Position numbers and translations under genes: made by a program
Shown: one piece after another, positions 58,601 to 64,000 of the stretch
How the letters are laid out: the number at the start of each line of letters is the position of its first letter
Position numbering within the stretch: the stretch's first letter is position 1
Assembly: GCA_003971905.1 (NCBI GenBank)
Contig: RSEE01000001.1
Coordinates: 496,001 to 560,000, forward strand
Length of the DNA: 64,000 nucleotides
Source: Moniliella sp. 'wahieum'
Lineage: Eukaryota; Basidiomycota; Moniliellomycetes; Moniliellales; Moniliellaceae
Reading direction: 5' to 3'
The notes under the pieces: model-generated
Database searches by the model: none
What the model was told of the DNA's origin: nothing
What the model saw: the letters and a program-made list of their open reading frames with translations, nothing else

Positions 58601-59328
58601 CAAACCGAACGAAGCTACGGACGACACCTCGAGTGTTTGCTGGACGCGGTGCAGCGTGCACTACAGCGCGACCCCGGCTCGCCGCCACCGACCAAGCGCG
58701 ACACAAGGCACTTGGCCAGTCTCACCAACCTTCTCCCCGGCTTGATTGCACTGAGCCAAGAGTTGGTGATGCGATGAGCGTTCTCCGACCGCGGCCGGGT
58801 AGGGGCGTCGTTTGCACTGGTGGGCGCCCGGCTGGAGGCCACAATGATTGGGTGGAGTTTACATAGCTGACGTGATGGCCCAGTTGAGGACCATGGAGTT
58901 AGCCCGCGTTTGCACCGCCGCTGTCCGCGTGGTGGGCTTGGTGGAGTGCCGCCCGACTCGTTCTACCCTTCGCCTTTGCGCCGTGCGGATCGCACGCTCG
59001 TGCCCCCGCCCTCGCCGCAACAGGCACCAGCTTTTTTGAAGATGCGCAGCCGCCAATACGAACCGCTCGTACCGTTCCCAGCCGCGTCGCAAAGCGCTTA
59101 CCGCTCTGGACATTGTCATCATGCCCACCCAACGGTTGCCACGGTACCTGTTGCTCTTACGTGAGCTCCAAACCCATACCCCTCGCGGGAGCGCCGGCGT
59201 CGATTGAGTTGGAAGGCGCGCTGCGGATCTGCCGTCGGGTGGCTGATTGTGTGGACGGTGCGTCGGCGGCGGGCAGTAAAGTCAGAAGGGTCATCAAGAA
59301 GCGGTCATCCGATGGGACTGGGCCTTGA
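55637..59328 (+). CDS. RhoGEF (DH domain) protein, paralogue 2
   Basis: Rho-family exchange factor, paralogous to the gene at 3.9-6.6 kb. The ATG at 55637 (MRDRYANPSVPGPST) joins in frame, through intron 55966-56024 (59 nt, GTACGC, CTAAC, CCAG), to MTPTSSANES. A long Ser/Pro-rich region follows, with low-complexity hexamer repeats at about 55,765-55,800 and 56,180-56,250, and Arg/Ser clusters such as RRMSLSRSASMLGG. The DH domain begins near 58,490: DDWAKEVKALF, intron 58522-58583 (62 nt), VIRELIQTERSYGRHLECLL. It ends with ALDIVIMPTQRLPRYLLLLREL (about 59,115-59,180). Several indels shift frame, including near 56,600, 57,095 and 58,780. The stop at 59328 leaves no room for a PH or BAR domain. 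Intron positions within the DH domain differ from paralogue 1. Confidence 0.83.
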
Positions 59329-60168
59329 TGCTTTCGGGTGCTGGCACTCTCTCCTTCTCTTCTCATCCCCTCTTCTTCCAAAGTGGGTGCATGGCGAGGG
59401 GGCGACCTTCCTAGTTCGGTCGGATTGGCCCCTCGCCTGGGCTCTCCTTGTCTTTTTCTATTTGCAGCTCCCCTTTTTGGCCATCCTCCCTGCATATCCT
59501 TTTTGTTGTGGTCTCTTTCTTTTTGATTTGTCCACCAGTATTCGTTGTCTCTCGTCGAAAGTTTGTTGTGGTGAATGATGTGTCTGTCGTTGTTGGTGCG
59601 GCGGTCTGGTGGCTGTGTCTAGTGGCTGTGTTGGATGGATTAGTCTGTCCGACTGTCTGTTTTGGCACTTTAGCGTGCGGGCAGCAGGCCATTAAGATCT
59701 AAGAGAGAAGCAGAGGACACGGTTGCTGTGCCAGCGTGTCTCTGGTGTACAAAAAGCTGTCAAGGTCCTAATTGAACAGGGGGTGCAGGCCATATGCCAT
59801 ACCACCATCTTTCACCGCCATCAGAATCATTGTCCTCGCTACTGTCCCGGCTGTTTTGTGTGGTCCCTCTGTATGAACCCTTGGAACTGTAATCAATAAT
59901 CGTGGGTAATTTGTGCGTGCCAGCGAATCCGCACGCCTGTACGCCTGCACGTGATCACGTTAATTTAAAACGCGCGTGCCCCAAACACGCGCCACCGCAG
60001 CTGTGAAATGAGTAGCGAGGATGATCGGTGATCGATCACAGTGCAGTGGATGTGCTATTTGCCCATCTCGTTCCTTGCAAGGCAACACCGGTTGATTGCC
60101 ACCACCACCGCTCCATCCATACCCATGCCTCCAGCTCTTTCACCGACGATCTCAGCTTTGGCGGCGAC
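59329..60168. other. Intergenic region between RhoGEF 2 and DUO1
   Basis: T-rich 3' flank to about 59,700, then mixed sequence. TGATCGG-TGATCGA in 7-bp phase lies at 60022-60035. No gene recognised. Confidence 0.5.
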
Positions 60169-61475
60169 ATGTCCGGCCTGCTTGACTGCAGCGCTGACGC
60201 TCTGGACGACCTCAAGGCGTCCACTGCCCAGCCGAATGCGGGGGGCGAGCGGGCTCCCTCCTTCGCCCGCCAAGGTTCCTTTTCGCGCGCATCCAAGTCG
60301 CGGCCTAGCTGGGGACCTCCCCCAACGGATGTTCACAACCAGGGACTTCGGTTGCTCGATGGTCTTCCTGAACCACCGCGGTGGCCCTTGAACGAGGTGC
60401 AAGACCAACCGAATGCAAGCACGGGCGCCGGCTCCAACAAGTCAGACCATGACGAGCGCCAGCGGATCGGGCGCAACGGGATCCAAACTTCGTTTGGGTG
60501 GCATTGAGCGGGGCAAGGGCAAGCCAAGGTTTCCTTTTTGCCAAGCCAGCGTATGCCGCCACAAACGGTTCCAAGCGGTCCCACCATTCCTCACAGTCCA
60601 CGTCCGTGCCCGGCACATCCGCACTTCCTTCGCTTGCGGATGACGTGTCTACGCCTCTGGCTTCGGACGATTTGGAGCATCGCCTGCACCTACGCCCGCT
60701 TCGGAAAACATGGGACCCTTCCAACTCGAGACGATACATCAACGAGATTGGCCAGTTGCGAGCGTTGAACCTGTTTTTCCAATTACGACGCCATGTCAAG
60801 GTACTGCGACCATATCGAGTGAGTATAGCTGCCTTGCTTGATCGCTGGGGATTCTAACATCTGACTGGCCTCGATGTTTGTTTAGGTGTGGCATCGCGCG
60901 TGATGACATCAACCAGCTCCTTGATGTTTACATTGACTTTTTGCGCCGCTCGCAGCAGATTCACACCCTTCTCACCGATCCTGAGTGGCAGGGATTAGTG
61001 AGGAGGGGCGCTTGCTGATGAAGCAGTCACGGCAGCTGCCCAAGCGGCTGCCAAGCGCCAAGCTGAAGCCGAAGCCAAACGACGCGAAGAGGAGGCTCGC
61101 CACGCTGCCCAACAAGAAGCTGCTCGCAAACGTACCGAAGCCGCCGCTTCGTCCAACCGATTGGGCTCGCGCCGCTCCACTGTTCGCGGTGGCCGTGGTG
61201 GTCGGCCTGGCATGCTTCCGTTTCTGCCTCGGCACGTGCAGGGGGGGTCTTTGGGCCGCCACTTGGGCAGAGGTGCTATGACGGGTGCAGTCAGGGGTCG
61301 ATCAGGCCGGGTAGCAACTTCTTCCCGGGCGAATGGTCCAGTCACACGTTCCTCCACCACCGCCTCGGTCACATCGGGGCCTAATGCAGGCAAGAGAACA
61401 AGTGGCATTCCTCGCCCCTCTGTCGCAGGGGGGAGGTATAGCCACATCCCGGGCTCAGGCTATGGGCGTCGCTAG
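60169..61475 (+). CDS. DUO1: DASH/Dam1 complex subunit Duo1
   Basis: Component of the outer-kinetochore DASH ring that couples chromosomes to microtubule ends; known only from fungi. The core lies at about 60,700-60,990: SRRYINEIGQLRALNLFF, then, after intron 60819-60885 (67 nt, CTAAC branch), DDINQLLDVYIDFLRRSQQI and HTLLTDPEWQGL, matching the family's LLDTYxxILSQxEHTQRLxxxPxWQG block. A Lys/Arg/Glu/Ala-rich helix and a basic Arg/Gly/Ser tail ending SGYGRR follow. The ATG at 60169 is in frame, but SSFTDDLSFGGD just upstream reads like a true Duo1 N-terminus, so the start may be the ATG at 60125 with an indel between. Further indels lie near 60,480, 60,900 and 61,010. Confidence 0.75.
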
Positions 61476-61932
61476 CCAATATGGATCTGGTTGGGGGTCC
61501 ACCTGCCAAATGTCGATTCAGCGCCACGAAATAGCATGATTCTCCAGCAGGATCTCTGTGGACTGTGCTGGCGTCCAACACACCTTGGCGATAGCGTTGC
61601 TGGAAACGATGGGCAGCGTGGATGCAAGAGGTGGAACAGATCCGTAGGCCGCAAACAGAGAGTGCCTGAACGATCAATGAATGGCGTTCGGTGATACAGG
61701 CTGGATGGTGGATGAGATTGAGTTCGGATAGCGGCGCTCGCACTGTGCCGTAGTCGTGCTTTGGCGGCTGGGTCCGCGGCATCTCGCTCGACCAATATGG
61801 AATCGATTAATCAGCAATTATGAAATCTGTGGGGTACGGGCTGCCACGGGCCTCTTCCTGGGGTTTGGCGGTGCTGCTTCCACCCACTTGCCACTCTCCA
61901 TCGCTCCACCCCACCCTACCACTGCCAGTGCC
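61476..61932. other. Intergenic region upstream of GLO2
   Basis: Only chance frames; the last 60 bp are C/T-rich, as expected for a promoter. Confidence 0.45.
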
Positions 61933-62907
61933 ATGTCTGTGCTGGCCAGCTTGCGCAGCTCTGTGCGCTCCACCCCGCGTATTGTACGCACCCTTCACAC
62001 CACGCCCCGCGCAGCGATCCATGTTGAGCCAGGTTTGTCTGCCTCTTCTCTGTGACTCGATTGAAGAGGATCTGACGCTGAAGGCGGTTTCGAATGGTCG
62101 GTAGTACCGCTACGGAAGACAACTATGGCTACATTATTGTCGATGACCGCTCGGACGATGGCAAGCGGCGTGCCATCTTTGTGGACCCATTTGATTGCCT
62201 TCAATGACAGCCAGGGCTCAGGCTCTGCAGGTCGACGAGGTGACGGGCTGCCTCACCACCCACCATCACCACGACCACTCGGGCGGGAATGAACGTACGC
62301 TCATGCCTTTCCGCATACACCCATCTGGGGACCCTCAGAGCAGATTCCCTTCCGCACGGACTCCATCGAGGGCGGCGATAGTTTCTACCTCCCTGGCTCG
62401 TCAATCAAAGCGACGGTATATGCGACGCCGTGTCACACCCGCGACTCGGTTTGCGTCCTGCTTGATGACGAAAGAGCCAGTGCCCAGGGTCCTGGAATCC
62501 GCAGGGTGATTTTGAGGCGATACGCTTTTTGTCGCTGGCTGTGGTCGTTTCTTTGAGGGCGGGGCAGAAGATATGCTTTCAGCTCTGAACACGATCTGCA
62601 CTTTGCCTTCAGACGCACTGATTTGCTGCGGACACGAGTACACGTCTTCCAATGCGAAGTTTGCCGCGAAGTATTGCCCAATAGGCAGGGGGTCCTTGCA
62701 CTGCTTGAGGACTTACGCGGCCAACGAGGGCATGGGATCACCACTAACCTATACACCCTGGCCGATGAGAAGACGCATAACCCCTTCATCCTTGCCGCTC
62801 ATGCGGACCCTGAAGTGTTAGCGGCAGTCAAGGCAAAGACACCTTTGGAGGCGATTCAGAAATTGCGCGAAGCCAAAAATGCCGGGGGACTGCACGCTGT
62901 GTTGTAA
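61933..62907 (+). CDS. GLO2: Hydroxyacylglutathione hydrolase (glyoxalase II), mitochondrial form
   Basis: Hydrolyses S-lactoylglutathione to lactate and glutathione, the second step of methylglyoxal detoxification. The ATG at 61933 opens a typical mitochondrial presequence, [20 protein letters not shown], rich in Arg and Ser without acids. The metallo-beta-lactamase fold follows: [10 protein letters not shown], the metal-binding [11 protein letters not shown] (T-H-x-H-x-D-H), [12 protein letters not shown], and [15 protein letters not shown], which supplies substrate contacts. The C-terminal helices include [17 protein letters not shown] and end GGLHAVL at 62907. An intron probably starts with GTTTGT at 62033; its 3' end is unclear. 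Indels lie near 62,200, 62,310, 62,510 and 62,665. It converges with GSH2, with 112 bp between stops. Confidence 0.92.
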
Positions 62908-63019
62908 GCCTGGACCTGACTTGCAAATCTGCGAACAATTTATGCATTGTAGTTGTGCGTTGTTGGCGCTCAGACTGAGCGCCGAGAGCTCCAAGGAGAA
63001 AAAGCATAGACCTGATGCA

Positions 63020-64000
63020 TCACAGCAGATACGGACTGTCAATCACGCTGAACCCGACGGCGACGCCTCCTTCGTTGCTGTCCCGGCCTTTGGTCCGCAG
63101 CAAGTGGCCGCCACTGTTGTTGTCAACTACTTCCAGCGTCCCATCTGCCCGGCGACCAAAGAGCGCAGTGCCGTATATACCCAGCTCGGATACGACGTCA
63201 GGGGCGAGCGCTGCCTCCTCGAGCCACCACCCGCCTTGACCAGTAAGCTGCCCAAGCCCTTGGGGGGCTGGATGAGCGACATGAGAATGTATCCCTCCCG
63301 CTCCGAGGGGGCTTGAGAGCCAGCATTAGCCTTGTCCCGTTTCTCCATGGCTTGAAGTGCAGGTGGGATGTCGGTTTTGTAAATGTTGTTGCCCCCGCCC
63401 TCGCGTTGAGGTTTGAGCACAAACCGCTCTGGCTCGGTAAGGCAAGCTGATACGCCTTTTTGCCCTCCTCGGACGCAGGGTCAAGCGAGTAGAGCTCCGT
63501 CCAGGTTGACCGGACTTGAGCCAGAGTGGAGGCCTCCCAACGTTGGGTACCCTCTTCCTTGGCATCCAGGCCCGGCTGCAAGAAAGACTCATCACACCAG
63601 GTTGGGCCAGCACTTGCTGCACCTTCTTGGCGCCAGCTAACTGGAGAGCGACCGAGGGGCACTTGATCGCCCGGCTGCGCTCCAGCAACAAGCGCACATC
63701 CCAGCTTTTCTCGTTCCCAGCTCCTTCATAATCCGCAGGGGTGTACCCGGCACGGAAATATACCACAGACACTTCCGCCTGCTCCACCTCTTCTCCCGCC
63801 CCGACTTGGCCCAAGGAGGGGTGACCACAGCTCGTTGTTGGGAAGACGAAGTTTAGCTGCATCATCACTCGAAGGTGACGAGCCTGCCAGATCGGCGAGA
63901 GTGAGCCGAATGACTTCACGCCGTATCGCAAGGCCAGTGCATACTCGAGCGCACGCTGGTCAAACGCGTTGCGCTCGCCAGGCTGAACCACAAAGAGAAC
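63020..64000 (-). CDS. GSH2: Glutathione synthetase, 3' part (gene runs off the window)
   Basis: ATP-grasp enzyme that adds glycine to gamma-glutamylcysteine to give glutathione. Visible parts in order: VVQPGERNAFDQRALEYAL, EVSVVYFRAGYTPADY, WDVRLLLERSRAIKCPSVAL, LAGAKKVQQVLAQPGV, and the ATP/Mg glycine-rich loop in FVLKPQREGGGNNIY. Then come YILMSLIQPPKG, ELGIYGTALF, VVDNNSGGHLLRTKGRDSNEGGVAVGFSVIDSPYL and the stop at 63020. The SNEGGVAVGFSVIDSPYLL end is a family signature. The N-terminal third lies beyond 64,000. Indels near 63,240, 63,440, 63,590 and 63,860 shift frame. Confidence 0.95.

Overview
The window looks like nuclear DNA from a compact, GC-rich fungal genome, most likely a basidiomycete (Ustilaginomycotina-like; the phylum is an inference). 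Evidence: short introns (53-111 nt) with GTACGT/GTGCGT/GTGAGT donors and CTAAC branch sites, mostly single-exon-rich genes, and fungus-specific or fungus-typical products (DASH subunit Duo1, Spc25, an ATF/CREB bZIP with a fungal stress-factor N-terminus, Zrg17-type zinc transporter, exo-beta-1,3-glucanase). No rRNA, tRNA or CRISPR was found.

Layout. 0.3-7 kb: minus-strand glycogen-targeting PP1 subunit (CBM21) and a first RhoGEF. 9.2-11.8 kb: minus-strand His-rich CDF zinc transporter. 14.6-18.8 kb: GPD1 (+), SPC25 (-) and RPB5 (+), the last two head to head. 20.8-32.4 kb: a plus-strand run of ATG18, alanine-glyoxylate aminotransferase, ATF1-like bZIP and a PXA-RGS-PX-nexin-C protein (SNX13/Mdm1-like). 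33.1-36.8 kb: a Gre2-like reductase (-) divergent from the PP2A scaffold subunit (+). 36.8-55.6 kb: a gene-poor, lower-GC tract holding only a secreted exo-beta-1,3-glucanase, a newly recognised 342-bp dispersed repeat in three copies, and a Ty1/copia element nested inside one of these copies. 55.6-64 kb: a second RhoGEF paralogous to the first, DUO1, glyoxalase II and, convergent with it, the 3' part of glutathione synthetase, which runs off the window.

How the genes relate. Several products bear on glycerol, methylglyoxal, glyoxylate and glutathione metabolism (GPD1, Gre2-like reductase, AGX1, GLO2, GSH2) and stress control (ATF1-like); two are kinetochore components (Spc25, Duo1); two are Rho-family exchange factors. 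This is a plausible theme, not a demonstrated cluster.

Two window-wide properties matter to the reader. First, almost every conserved gene is interrupted by 1-2 base deletions, often in homopolymers or short repeats, while the frames on either side remain well conserved; these are most simply assembly errors, so the CDS spans given here cover several frames. Second, the non-coding DNA is dotted with short tandem arrays of exactly 7-bp period whose units are 7-bp odd palindromes, most of form N-GT-R-AC-N'. No known element explains these, and they are the most novel signal in the window.
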